64,000 nt of DNA from Plantago ovata (taxonomy: Eukaryota > Streptophyta > Magnoliopsida > Lamiales > Plantaginaceae), in the NCBI GenBank assembly GCA_028274465.1, contig CM051457.1, positions 110,483,982-110,547,981 of the forward strand, in the 5' to 3' direction. Below the pieces are notes generated by a model. That model saw only the letters and a list, made by a program, of their open reading frames with translations, made no database searches and was not told the origin of the DNA. The position numbers and the translations under genes were made by a program. Positions 37,131 to 49,620 of this stretch are shown here, one piece after another. Each line of letters begins with the position of its first letter. Within the stretch, counting starts at the first letter, position 1.

Positions 37131-38229
37131 ATAGTGGTACGACATGTGCACAGTAAAAGTGAAATTTAAAGACTCTAAATTTTAAAAAGTTTAATAGAAT
37201 TGAAAATGTTATTAATACGAATAAGTTGCAGTTTTATTTTTAGAACTTCATTCATCAGAATTTCAGAGTTACATCCTTGACTTTGGAGTACTTCACCGCT
37301 CAGCCCAAGAATAATTTTGCCGGCACAAAGATTCAGGATTTTGATATATTTGTGGCGGATTCGTGAAAAAATGCGTGGTGAACACAATTTTACTTTATTT
37401 TGGAACCTTTTACACATACATGATCAACATGAAATTACTCATCATCAATTATTACTAATATACAAAATCATGATTTGTTCTTCTTAAGCTTATCCACATC
37501 ATATATATAGAGACAGTTGCGTCTCTTAGTAGCTCTATGCCTCTATCTACTTTTTGTTTTTTCATTCTATAATGGGCATGGCCTAATTCTGAATTAATTT
37601 TCAGTTCAATTACACGTTTTTAATTTGGTGTGTCTATAATGGTGTGTCTACGTGCCATTATTTACGTAGATAGTGTAGTGTTTGAGTCTTGTTGATATAT
37701 ATACTTCGTCCCAGTTAATTTTTATGTTTTGTTTTGTTGATTTTTTTGGACCCATTTAACATTTAATAAATTCTAAATCTTAACGAAAATTTTATGTTTT
37801 GTTTTGTTGACTTTTTTAGACCCATTTGACATTTAATAAATCTTAAATCTTAATCAAAAAATAATTAATAAAATTATATAATAAAAATAGAGACACTATA
37901 TTTTCATAATATACTTTAATAAATTAATTTTTCGTTATAGTTTAGGAGTAAATGGAGGTCAAACGAGATACAAAAAAAATCACAAAAACAAACGTAAAAA
38001 ATGACTGTGATAGATGAGTACTACGGAGTACTATTTTTTAAATTTCCCATTCTTTTTCTTATATTTGTTTTTTCATGATTTTCCTACGCTCCCAATGAAT
38101 AATTTGAATTGCAAAGGCATATTGTTCAAACTTCAAAGCAAGTTGGGTACATAAGCTCATAGTTGATTTACATAAAATTCGGTGATAGATGTGGTATATA
38201 TGAATAATTTGTCAATATGTGTCACCAAT
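37131..38229. repeat. Intergenic with decayed MITE and 70-bp tandem repeat
   Basis: Positions 37721-37790 and 37791-37860 are tandem copies of the same 70 bp (TTTATGTTTTGTTTTGTTGA start). They lie in a degenerate Stowaway-like unit that begins near 37702 (ACTTCGTCCCAGTTAATTTT) and ends near 38030. No gene. Confidence 0.65.
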
Positions 38230-38242
38230 ACAATTAAGTGTG

Positions 38243-38399
38243 ATAATGAAGTGTACAGTTGATAAGCTGCTTCACCTCCAACTAATAGGTTGAGGGTTTG
38301 AGTCACTACGTGGGTAAATGAGAAACCATTATTGATCATCGATTTGCAGTCGGCCATTGTAGCACGTGTGCGCCCGGGGCATAAGGGGTTAAAAAAAAA
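38243..38399 (+). mobile_element. SINE, family B, with 13-bp duplication
   Basis: A 157-bp insertion ending in a run of A. Identical flanks ACAATTAAGTGTG occur at 38230-38242 and 38400-38412. A B-box-like GGGTTTGAGTCAC lies about 55 bp from the 5' end, indicating a tRNA-derived head. The body differs from the family A copies. Confidence 0.85.
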
Positions 38400-38490
38400 A
38401 CAATTAAGTGTGGACCACACATGATAAATTAATGATGTGGTGCTATTTAAAGCCACAAAATATTTAAATATACCAAAGTTTAATATTTCC

Positions 38491-38663
38491 TTTTTTATTT
38501 GTAACGTAAAATATTATAATTATTTATATACTATACAAATATTTTATACCACCTTATATATTCATACGTAAACCACCTCATGTCTTCGACTCCGCCAAGG
38601 ATCAAACCCTGCACCTCTATTTCATCAATCCAACTCCATTCTACTACACCACCTAATAACTCC
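38491..38663 (-). mobile_element. tRNA-derived SINE, family A copy 2
   Basis: A minus-strand relative of the copies at 28642 and 58529. The right end complements GGAGTTATTAGGTGGTG, the B-box region reads GCAGGGTTTGATCC on the minus strand, and a T run (A tail) is at the left. Flanks at 38473-38490 and 38664-38680 are similar but not identical (CCAAAGT...TTCC), consistent with an old duplication. Confidence 0.7.
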
Positions 38664-39172
38664 CCAAAGTCTCACATTCCTAATTCACATAATAATGACA
38701 TAAATAAACTAGATTACTTGATAAATATTGTATAAATATATAATTAGAGGAGTAATTTATAAATTTATCGGTGCGTGATCTAACGTTCATTTTACCTTTA
38801 TAAAACTTCATATAAAATTATATATTTATTAATTCATAAAATGTACTTAAATCTATTTTATGGAAGGAGATTTATTAAGTTTTACTTGCACAAAATAATA
38901 TTCACCAAAATTTTTAAATATTAAAAAAAGAACTTTCCTGTGCATTGCATTGTCCCTTTTTTTTTTTTTTTTTTCTCTTTTAATTCAATTTTTAATGTTT
39001 TTAAAGTAGGAAAATTGGAGGTTCCATTTACAGCAAAATAGATCAAACTCCATAGCTAGCTCTGCTGCTACTTCTTGTACAGAAAGCCTCTCTTACAAAA
39101 TCCAATACATTTGCTAGCACCGTTCTCATCATCCTGCAAATTGAGTTGTATGCAAGAGTAAAGTGAACAAAA
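38664..39172. other. Upstream region of the HIBYL-CoA hydrolase gene
   Basis: AT-rich promoter region with a T run near 38958. Nothing else was recognised. Confidence 0.35.
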
Positions 39173-42100
39173 ATGCGAACAGCTGCATTGCATCTCCGAC
39201 GCTTAATTTCTTCTTCGTCAGCCAAGAAGCCCTGTTATTATGCCCATACAACTTTCACTTCCCTCTCAACCAATCCGCTCCTTCAAACTCACGCTGATAA
39301 TTTAGTTAGTCTCTTTCTCAATTTTCATTATTTGTTCTCATTTTCTTTCAATTTATTTATTTTAGTAATCCGCTGATTAATTATTAACTTTTTGCAGGTG
39401 CGTGTTGAGGGCAAAGGTAATTCAAGAACTGCAATTCTCAACAGGCCCTCTTCGCTTAATGCTCTTAATATCTCTATGGTATGTCTGCATTTTTATCTTT
39501 TCTTCTTCTTCTTCTTCTTCTCTTTGGGTTGTCAGTGTGACTCTATGCGTACCAAGTGTTTGTTAATATGCATATGTGTTGTTTGATGATAATTTGTTAA
39601 AATTGAACATTTTACTTGAGTTTATTCATATGGGTTTTTGCCAGGACTAAAGTGTCTTATTGAGCTTCTTATATATGGAAGCTTTTTGAGATTCTTCAGA
39701 AATTATTGTAATGTTATGCAAGTGTTTTACGGAGTTTTGAAATCACAGAATGTTTTTATTCATGGAAACGTTTTGAATACTACTTCGTTAAATTACTCTT
39801 TTATGATTCGAGTGGCTTCTTTGTGAAAATTAGTGTGGTTGCTTGCTGTGTTTATGTTAGATATTTTCATGCAACTTTAGGCACGTGAGGCATTGGTGAT
39901 TTCTAGGTGTTGCTAGAATATGACATTTACTTTTTCGCAAGACTTACAATACCATGTGTGTGGTAGTTAGACGTTAGACGACGTAGATACTTTTACCCAA
40001 CTGCAATCTTAGCTTAAATATAAACTTATGGTGTAATATAGGTGGCCAGGTTGCACGAGTTGTACAAGATTTGGGAATATGACCCTCATGTTGACTTTGT
40101 TGTTCTGAAGGTACTTTTTCCCCTCCTTCCTCGTGTTGTGAGATTTATCTACATTTACATGTAAAGTAACTGTTAAGTGGTTTAACATTGTTGAAGGGGG
40201 GAGGCAGGGCATTTGCAGCTGGTGGAGATATTGTTGCTTTGTATAAATTGATGAAAGAAGGTATGGCTGTTTTCAGACATACCATCAGCCCACTAGCTAT
40301 GGTCATTCGTATATGAAGTATTTCTTAGTTAACTTCATAAATTTTAGGTGTGTAGTTGCGCTTATGAAACTAGATGGAGCTGAATCAGCTGATCATTAAG
40401 TTTATTGTAATCAAAACTACTTGATCTGTGACTCATAACATAACTTTAGTAGGGTAACAATATTTAATGAAGGCTAAAACTGTATATGTTTCTGCCAGTG
40501 ATAGCAGAACTTTAGTCAGTGGGTTAGTGTAACATTTTAACATGTCTATTATAGTCTAGTAGAAAACTTGGTGTTTTGCAAGGCTTCAATGAAATAAAAC
40601 CTTATTTTAGGTTAGTGTTATGTTCTAGAACTGTTTGCCAATCACAGGTACTCCTATTTTAAAAGTTGAAGCCCACTAAGAATCTCATATTTTGATTATA
40701 TAATTTCACGAAGAACCATATTTCACTGCCTTTTCTCGTATAGCTACCATTTTGGCTTGTCAGTTATTAGCTAGCAGTCTGTGTGATAGCATTTGGAAAC
40801 TGCCATTGTGCTGCCTCGGTTTGATCTGTCCTCTGTTAATTCTGATACGTATGAAAGTTCTCAGTAATAGTCTTCTCTCGTCCGATACTATAGGATGTGG
40901 CAAGTGATAGTTGACTTTGAGTAAGGTGTTTAATGGCTGTTTGATTTTTAAATAACATCGGAGGTGCCGTTTAAAATTCGTTTTGTAATTTATTGTTCCA
41001 CATGATTTGTTATCCTTAAGTTGGCACAGAAACCAATACTCATACATATCCTAGCTAGGCACGTGTCTAGGTCAAAGACATATCCGCGTTCGCCACACAT
41101 TTTCGCAGAACTATATTTATACAGCTGTATTTTTTTAGTCTGTTGATATTTATATCAACTCTTCAACAGTTATGTTCAACTTTGTGTCCTTAATTGGCAT
41201 TTTCTCTTTTTCCCTGTTCGTGCAGGGAACATAGAAGAGTGCAAACAGTTCTTCTGGGTTATCTATAGTTTTATATACTACCTGGGTACTTATTTGAAGC
41301 CACATGTGAGTTTTAGTAAAGTCCATTCTCATTGTTATGGATTGTGCATTGCTGCTCTTCGTCCTTTTGTCTTTCTAACTTATTATATAAACAGAACAAG
41401 GAATGATAAGGCTGTGTTTGAAAATCTTTGTCCGCTTTACTTCCGTCCTTTGTGATGCACGAATTTTGCTTTTATGACGCTTAACTTAATGGAAGGGAAC
41501 AAACATGCTTGATTTTTTTCATGTGATGGTATTTCTTTCATTACAAAATAAATGGTGTTTGTTACTATGATGCATGATATTTGCTCTTCCTGGACCCAAT
41601 TAAAAGGGAACTGAGGTTTTCTGTAAGTGGATGTGTGTTGATGTATAATCCACGGGTGGAGGATAGTGTGGCCTTAGGTGGGCTTGAGCCTACGCTAACT
41701 GCTCACTTATGAAGATGATTTAATTTATAAACTACTGTCCCTATACAGGGAGCTAGTCAGAAAGTATTTCAAATTTAAAGGTGACAAGAAGGGGAAGGAG
41801 TAGTACTAGTACCTTAAATTAGCTAAATGTACCTAAAATTTGAACTAGTGACAATTTGCTAAAAGTTCATCAAATAAAGAAACGGAGGCAGTAGTTTCTT
41901 CACTTGTTCTTGTAGTTAGAGTTGTTAAAAATACCACTTACAACCGGCTGATGCAGAGATTGAGTTTTCTTACGGTCAGTTTTGTATTTATTTTTATTTT
42001 TCATTTTGCATTCAGTTCACACACTATTCCATTTTCCTTCTATCTATCCTTTCTTTCATATACCCATTTCCCTTCTTTCTACCCTTCATTGTATTCAGTC

Positions 42101-44873
42101 TCTGAATATATTCAGATCAATCATATTGATGTGTAAGTTGGCCCTCCCAGGAATATATTTTCTAGAATGTGTTTTTCCAACTTTTCCAACACTTGGATTA
42201 ATTTTGATTATTTCTATATTTAGAGAAGGTGTGTCTTGTCTCTTGACAATTGTATGCACTAATTTCTAAGAAAAATTCTACCTCTCCAAACATGCAGGTG
42301 GCTCTTTTAAATGGAATTACTATGGGTGGTGGTGCTGGAATTTCAATTCCTGGCACATTCCGGGTTGCAACTGATAAAACTGTATGATATGTAACAAACT
42401 CAGAATAACATAATTCCTGCTCATTGTTCTCATGCTTTACTTGAATCTCTTTCTGAACAGATTCTCTTTATTTTATGTTTTTAAAATTGTTTGTGTTTCG
42501 CTATTTGGTATTTGGTACTGCTTTGTTGCTCGCATAATATTCGGGTCTTTGGATATTTCCTTTGGTGAAATTACAATGATGCATAAAGTGTATTTTATGG
42601 CTTGTGAATAGGTTGTGAAATGAAGTGTCCCATAAAGTACATCAAAATATATGTTACTTTCAGATGAGAAGTCTTTCATAAAATTGGGTCCTGTCCCTAG
42701 ATATGCATACTATGCAACACTTCTCTGTTTATTGGACTTCTAATTTGACTTTGAAATTTGGTTAGTTGAAACTTGAAAGTGCTATATTATCTTTGGTTTC
42801 AATTGATGCATCTTGCCATTATTCTAGTATCACTGGTTATATTTTCATCACTTATACATGCGTGAAAGTCCTCTTTAGGAGTATGTGATGATAAATCGTT
42901 TAGTCTCTACTGTGTGCTTTTCGGCACTATTAAGTCTATTGTGCATTTGTTTTCACAGATACATTTGTCACTGAAGCTTTCTTTTTCTTTTCTCTTCTTT
43001 TTATCAGTTTAAAGCCTGATAGCATGGTTCACTAATTGCAGATATTTGCTACTCCGGAGACATTAATTGGTTTCCATCCTGACGCTGGGGCATCTTTTTA
43101 CCTCTCCCATTTGCCTGGTTGTTTGGGTAAAATTTTGAACCTTCGCCGTCATTTCAATCATGTCTGACCTGTGTGCCAATTTTCTTCTGCCAATGCATAA
43201 ATCATCATCCTATCGGCATGACGTTGACAAGACCTAACTATTCAGCAGATCAAAATGAAATTTCTTGTGATTGTGTAGTATTTCTTTGTTATATTTATCA
43301 GCCTCATTTAAAGTATGTCCTTCATGATATATACACATAATATACGTATATTTGGATATTTTGTCATCTTTGTTGTAGGTTTCTTCTAGTTTAGTATTAT
43401 CGGATTGTATGCCTCAGTGACTCCGTCTAGAAGGGAGTTCCCATGCATATGAGTTTCTTGTTCCCATGTTGATGGGGTAGAGTCTTTAAACCAGCTGGCA
43501 ACTAACTATGCATGTATATTCGTTTTCCGTTGACAGGGGAGTATCTGGCTCTCACAGGCGACAAACTTAATGGACCAGATATGCTATCTTGCGGTCTAGC
43601 TACTCACTATGCAGATATCAAGGTTCCTCCTACTATTTTCTTAAATTACCCAGTAAAAAAGATACTTTCCGTACTATTTTCTTGTTTTCATTTCTTTGAG
43701 CCTGTTCTTTTCTTTCTTCTTTTTTTTTTTTTTTCTTCCATTACCTGAACCTAGATTATGTCGCTTAACTTCTGTGTCATCAATCATTCTGCAGAAACTT
43801 TCTTTGATCGAAGAACAACTTGGGAACCTTGTAACTGATGACCCTTCTGACATTGAGGCCGCTTTAGGAAATTATGGAGATGCAGTTTACCCTGATCAAA
43901 CAAGTGTAATTCAGAGGTACTTCCTTTTCCGACTACTGGGTTACAAACAAGTAACTTATCTGAAATTGTATTGATTATCAAGTCTCCGCTTCTTATACAC
44001 TATTGATTAGAATTGAAACAGTTGACAAGTGTTTCAGCCATGACACGGTGGAGGAGATTATTGCTTCCTTGGTACGCACAAATTGATGCTCTTTGTCTCA
44101 GATATCTCAATGCATGTTAGGATATTAGGACCTTACTTGCTTTCAGTTTCTTCGATGATGGCATGAGATCTCATAATTAATGAAATAGTAAAAGCGCTGA
44201 ATTAATTGGCAGGAAAATGAGGCTGCCAAAACAAATGATGCTTTTTGTGCATCTACTTTGAAGAAACTTAAAGAAACTGCACCCTTGAGCTTGAAGGTTT
44301 CCTTGAGATCTGTAAGTCCCACTTGAGATTTTCTTCTGTTGCTTCACGAAGATTCTGTAGCTTAGTCTACATGATTGCTTGGTCCAGATACGAGAAGGTA
44401 GGTTTCAAACCCTTGACCAGTGCCTTAGACGTGAGTATAGAATGTCGTTGCAAGGAATTTCTGGGCAGATAACCAAAGACTTTTCTGAGGTATGTCATGA
44501 TTCTTAATTGCAATTAATTGAGCGGGCTATTTTTCATTCTCGTGACATAACATTATGTATTTACTTGTCAGGGTGTTCGAGCAAAGCTGGTCGACAAAGA
44601 TTTTACTCCCAAGGTAGATTGCGCTGAGCTTGTTATCCATTTATGAGTTGCAATGACTTGCTGTTAAATTCCAACTAATTTATAGCAAAACCAAATATAT
44701 ATATCTGTTAATATAGCTCGTTTGCAATACACTTCAACAATGGCAAACTCGTTTGTCTCCTGCAATTTAAAACTGTAGTCTGTCTCACCTACCCATAGTC
44801 GTTCTATACATAAATGGAACTACGAGCGGTGGCCTTGTGTCTAAAATGTTTTTTTATTCCTGTTTTTCTTTTT

Positions 44874-44909
<36 letters not shown>

Positions 44910-45099
44910 AATTATATATCCTTTCTTGCTTGGTATTTCCCATAATCCCATCTTATGTTTTGTGGTAAAAATAATGCAGTGGGATCCTCCAAGCCTGGAG
45001 CATGTATCTGAAGACATGGTGGATGCATACTTTTCTCGTCTCAGTGCATCTGAGCCAGAACTAGAGCTACCCACAGAGCAGCGAGAAGCATTTTTATAA
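39173..45099 (+). CDS. HIBCH: 3-hydroxyisobutyryl-CoA hydrolase-like, mitochondrial
   Basis: Fourteen exons: 39173-39304, 39398-39478, 40042-40110, 40197-40260, 41226-41305, 42298-42381, 43042-43126, 43537-43622, 43795-43916, 44038-44071, 44213-44311, 44388-44489, 44572-44613 and 44980-45099. They total 1,200 bp (399 residues), all GT-AG with consistent phases. Residues 1-44 ([20 protein letters not shown]...) are Arg/Ser-rich and acid-free, a likely mitochondrial presequence. The crotonase fold shows [27 protein letters not shown], the oxyanion-hole loop [17 protein letters not shown], the catalytic [20 protein letters not shown] and the C-terminal ECH_2 part ([18 protein letters not shown]). 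Family enzymes hydrolyse 3-hydroxyisobutyryl-CoA in valine breakdown; plant paralogues vary in substrate. The last exons converge on NSE3, 730 bp away. Confidence 0.93.
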
Positions 45100-45830
45100 T
45101 GGAGATTCTTTCAACTCTTCGCTGCAAGTTTGAAGTCTTTTTTGGCTGGGCTAGTGTCAATACATTTTGCACGGTTCTTCGATTTTAACATTAGAAACAA
45201 GCACTCATGTCCAAAGCAACTTGGTACATAAGGTTATGTTTTGGTTCAAGTAGAGTGCTCTACTGATCCATCTGTGTCTCTCATATACTGTCCATTTGTA
45301 CATTCTACACAATGGCACAATAATAGAGAGGCTTACGTTTTTGTGTTAATGCTTTGATCACAAGAAACAATTAGGCATTCGGGCTTGTGTTATGTATATG
45401 CCCATATTCTCTCATGTGGTACAGATACAATCTAAGGGGTCGTTGTTACGTGTTTAAGGCTGTTTCTTATTGAAAAAAGTGTACGATGGAAAGTGGATTG
45501 TACTCTCAAGTTCGATAGAAACTCCCCATCTAGGATATACTACAAGATGATTATGTACATAAACGTCTAGGAAGTGATTCTACAAATGAACTTGACCGAA
45601 TTTTAGACATCAGCTACTGATGGACGTGTAGCATTCATGAGCATCATCCACAACCAGATTAGCACATCAAAATACAAAATTGACCAAAAAGAATTCTCTA
45701 CTGGAGATAAAAGCAAAATAGCATATGAAATATAACTTAGTTTCCTAGCAAAAGGCACAATCGAACCAGGCAAGACATTTACACCGTTGACAGAATTCCA
45801 GAATCAAGCAAGTTCATAAGTTTAATCGTC
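45100..45830. other. Convergent 3' region between HIBCH-like and NSE3
   Basis: This is the shared 3' flank of two convergent genes. It presumably holds both 3' UTRs; no coding signal was seen. Confidence 0.5.
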
Positions 45831-47303
45831 TCACACTGTGTTTGCATCTTTCTGAACAATCTGCCACAAAAATACCATTGTTGCAAGGTAATTAGCACGT
45901 GTAATTTCACAATTTATCAACAAATATCAATGAGGGAAGGGTAGAAGCTTTTTGTGAAACTACAAACTACACCTTAGAGACGTAATCCTTGATGCTATCG
46001 TAAACTGGTTCATCAAGGGCTCTCTCTGCAAGCTCATAATATATGGTGTTGCCTTCAGGCCCGTTAACTTTTTCCTTATGTAAATATCTGCAGAATAAAC
46101 AAAATGTAAGAAGCATCTAACTTTAGCTGTAAATAAATCCACCAGAAATGCATATATTATTACTTTTGTTGAGAAGGGCTTCTAGTGTCTGTTTGGTGCT
46201 TCCGAAAATAGGATGGTTTTCATCATTCTCACGGAACTCCATCCGTCTCAGATGATGCCAAAGGTTTTCTGTTAGATAAAACATTATAGTTTCTGTTATG
46301 GGAAAAAAAAATATAGAGAAATAGATCATAAACAAAAAAAAAAAAAAAAAAAAAGCCCTATCACCGAACAGATGTGAGGTTATGTTTTAAGTATTTACTG
46401 ACAGTTATCTAATCAGTGGCAATCTTCATATGGTCTAGATTCAACCATAAAACAAGCAGTTCAATTTTAAGCTCCTACAAATGCATACTCAAGTGTGAAG
46501 TGTATGCACAAGTGAAGCAAGCATACCTTGTGTAATTTTGCCTCCAGCAAGCAGAATGATACCCAGTACCACAAAAGTCAAACCGGACAAGTGTGAAGAA
46601 TTTGTATCCTCCACAAATTTTTTGTATACATCAGGAGACAGCTCACTCACAATTATATATGATTTCGCCTCAGCATATGCTGTACAAGAATAACCAAAAA
46701 AAAAAAACCATAAGAAATATGCTACTTATACATGTCTATTATACTTAATTTTCATTTTAAGCACTACCAAAGCAAAGAAAGACCAACTCAAGCATATAAA
46801 TTTTCATTTTAAAAGCAAAGAATGAAAGAAACATGTAAACATCTGAATCTGATAGTTGTAATATACTTATGTGCCTTTGAGCATTAACTTGAGATAATAG
46901 CTACTGCATTTTCGGGGAATTCATTCCAAAACCTGAGAACTTACACTGCTGTGATTGAGAGCCACCACGAGCACGGACGATCTCCCGCAACTCGTAACCG
47001 AAAATCGACTTGAGTTTGTTTTTTGCCTCATTGATCACAAAAGCAGGGAAATTCCTCTGCCGATAGTCCTTACCGGTAACCAACTGAGTCAATTCCTCCC
47101 TCCTAATCGGACACCCAGAGCTCTGCTCCGTCTTGAACAGAATGTAACGGATTACTTCCGCAACCAATTTGTCCTTTTCCTGCAAAGCCGCCGCCATGAA
47201 AACACACAATTAAGAAAATTTTAACTGAATAGAGCTATGGACGTGAGCGACTTACTTGCTCTGAGATGTCGAATTGGGAGAAATCTTCGGGATCAGCTGA
47301 CAT
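45831..47303 (-). CDS. NSE3: NSE3 / MAGE-domain subunit of the SMC5/6 complex
   Basis: Six minus-strand exons: 47303-47256, 47179-46945, 46679-46527, 46268 to about 46163, 46087-45973 and 45860-45831, about 228 residues. The MAGE homology domain runs from KDKLVAEVIRYILFKTEQSS through RQRNFPAFVINEAKNKLKSI, FGYELREIVRARG, HLSGLTFVVLGIILLAGGKI and TQENLWHHLRRM to HPIFGSTKQTLEALLNK and YLHKEKVNGPEGNTIYYELA. Nse3 partners Nse1 and Nse4 in the SMC5/6 complex that acts in DNA repair and chromosome maintenance in the nucleus. The exon 4 to 5 join is odd. The reading frame needs exon 4 to end AACAAAAG, but the next bases are TAATAAT, not GT. The GT one base earlier shifts the frame and replaces the conserved C-terminus. 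Confidence 0.88.
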
Positions 47304-48817
47304 TTTTTTTTGTGCGATTGAGAGGAAGTGGTGGAAAGAACCCTAATTTTGAAGATGAAGAAGAAGAAGAAGACAAGGCGAGTTTGAGCACGTGCCTTGT
47401 GTCACGTGAGAATAAGTTTGGCGGAAAAAGGTTTAGATATTCCCGCCATTTCCTTAATTATATACCCGCCATACTATTAAGAAAATATGATTAACTACTG
47501 TTACAGAGCAACTCGCATTCCTTACACTACCAGAATAAACACAATCTGAATATATTCATATGATTTATGTTATTAAGATTCAAAATATAGTTTTGAAAAT
47601 AATTCACAAATCGGAGGCATAAAATGTCAAAAAATGAATACTCACCTGACAGTCACAAGATCCACCGCAGCAGCTATTAGTATAGATGTAGTAATAATAT
47701 TATTAATCATGTACTTGTCCTGGTGGTAGGAAAATAGGTGTTTTACTCGGGTGGTGTGGGTTCCAATACCAATTGTGTTCCAATGTACTCTTTCTATATG
47801 TTTTCCAAGTCTTCCTTCTACTTTCTCTTCTTATTTGTTTATTTAATCTTTTCCAAATCATTTTATTTTCCAAATCATTTTATTTGTTTTCTTTCTTTTT
47901 ATCTTCCATAATTTTCAAAATTTAACTTTTTTTCTTTTTAAATCTAGATGTATTGCTCAATCTTTTTAAGTACCGACGTGACATATTTTAGTACTTGAAA
48001 TTCTATATTAATTCAACATATGAAATGTATAATGTAGAGTATTTTGATATTTGAATGTATAATTATTGTTAGAAACATATGAAAAATAATTTATTTTTTA
48101 AATTCTTTTATTAGATAAGTATATGGCAATAATTTCTTCTTTTTTTTTTTCGTTTTTTCTAAATTTTCTGCTCTATATAAAATAACATAAAATAAAATTT
48201 TAATTTGGAACCCTCTAAATTTTACCCCTGACTTCGCCACTGGTAGGGTTTATTAGATGTATTTAAAGAATACCCCAAACATTTAACTTTACTAAATAAA
48301 CATTAAAAAAAATATAAAATGAAAAATGTGTAGCGAAAAACAGAAATATATTACTAATCCAACAGTTGTTCCATTTCTTGTTGAACTATGCAGTGAAATA
48401 CAGAAATATTCCAATAAGTATTTCAATGCAATGGTTGCTACTGGGAGTAGGAGACGAGTAACATTTTAAAGCCAAATTCATAAGTTTAACGGGTGGTTCG
48501 TACCCCAGTCCATTGGCATAACATATTTTGGTCTCAGCTATCGACTATTGTTTGTATATGCCTATGGACTCCTACTTAACTTCTAGCCCTGACAATAGGC
48601 CCGCAGGCCATGTCCTGTCTCTAATAGGGAAACCGAACTACTCTGGCCAATGGTTTTGGAGAAACCGTGACAAGCTGATGGCTGTTTTGTAACAGGACTT
48701 TTTTTCATCTCATTTAAATACCAAATGCACAGTCACTTTTACATTCATTCTCCTCTCCTTTTCTCTCTTCTTTCCCAGAAATTTAAAATAACAGAGATTA
48801 CCAAATTGAAGGTTGTA
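47304..48817. other. Intergenic, NSE3 promoter and AT-rich spacer
   Basis: The NSE3 leader lies at the left. An ACCCCTGACTTCGCCACTG motif at about 48224-48242 resembles a hAT terminus, but no partner end was found. A pyrimidine-rich leader (TCTCCTCTCCTTTTCTCTCT) at about 48750-48770 precedes the next gene. Confidence 0.4.
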
Positions 48818-49277
48818 ATGGATTCAGATGATGAGATCGGAGACTCTACTGCAAGAAAAGCGCGACGGGGAACAGGAGTCAAAGTTCCATTAGACGAAGA
48901 AGGTTAAGCTTAGTTTTCTTCATAGCTTGATTTAAAATATGCAATTACGTTTGAAGAAGTTACATTTACCCAGCTTTTATGTGCAGATGAGGGTGTTTGT
49001 GTGGATGTGGTGGAAATGGAAGATTATATTTCCGACAGCACTTCGGATTCCGAATTTAAAGGAGGTTTGTACCTTTTTATAGTTATAAATTCAATTTGTT
49101 TCTAGTTTCCAGTCTACATGTTAATTGATGTTGCATAAAATTGCAGACTATGAGGATGAAGACGATTTCATTTCAGGAAAGTGTACAATCTTCATGAATC
49201 TGGCATCAAAAGCTCCACCGAGAGTCCAAATTCCGTCGGGGTTGAGCACCATTTCTGCAGGATTTGGATGTTTTTAA
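48818..49277 (+). CDS. Small acidic protein of unknown function
   Basis: Three exons (48818-48902, 48987-49064, 49147-49277) with GT-AG borders and matching phases give 97 residues. The N-terminus MDSDDEIGDSTARKARRGTG is followed by an acidic middle (EDEGVCVDVVEMEDYISDST and DYEDEDDF). A less acidic tail ends SGLSTISAGFGCF. The start at 48818 is preferred over an upstream in-frame ATG at 48725, because that extension is a translated CT-rich leader. No domain is recognised; the acidic make-up suggests a nuclear or chromatin-linked protein, but that is only a guess. Clean splice phases argue that it is a real gene. Confidence 0.6.
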
Positions 49278-49620
49278 AATTATCCGATGAAGCTGAGCTG
49301 ATGGACCTTTGTTTGTTCTTTTGTTTTTTTTTTCTATTTCATTGTTTTCTTTCCTTTCTTGATTGTTGAGTGTATCAGACGAGATAGTAGGGGCTAGGAG
49401 CTACTGTTCTGACGACCAATTAATGTGACACTTCCCCCATGGTACGTGCTACAGTTCGGACTTGCCCGTTGGGATGCTATGAGGGAGTACGATGACCAAT
49501 GGAAAATATATATTAGTCTAATCAGAAATTGAACAAAACATATAATTTAAAAATTTTTGTTTAACCTATTGGTTTTGGGTTTAATGATTGGTTCTCATGT
49601 TTGTTAATTTGTAAAAAAAA
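49278..49620. other. 3' flank of the small acidic gene
   Basis: T-rich 3' region followed by a transition into the repeat block. No separate feature was seen. Confidence 0.35.

Noticed and set aside
42473..43981. Minus-strand ORFs within the 42-44 kb region
   Set aside because: They lie in introns or antisense to exons of the HIBCH-like gene and show no domains.
44841..45074. Lys-rich minus-strand ORF
   Set aside because: It reads a poly-T intron tract and the last exon of the HIBCH-like gene in antisense.
48725..48817. N-terminal extension of the small acidic protein
   Set aside because: The extension is a translated CT-rich leader with no protein-like character; the inner Met gives the coherent protein.
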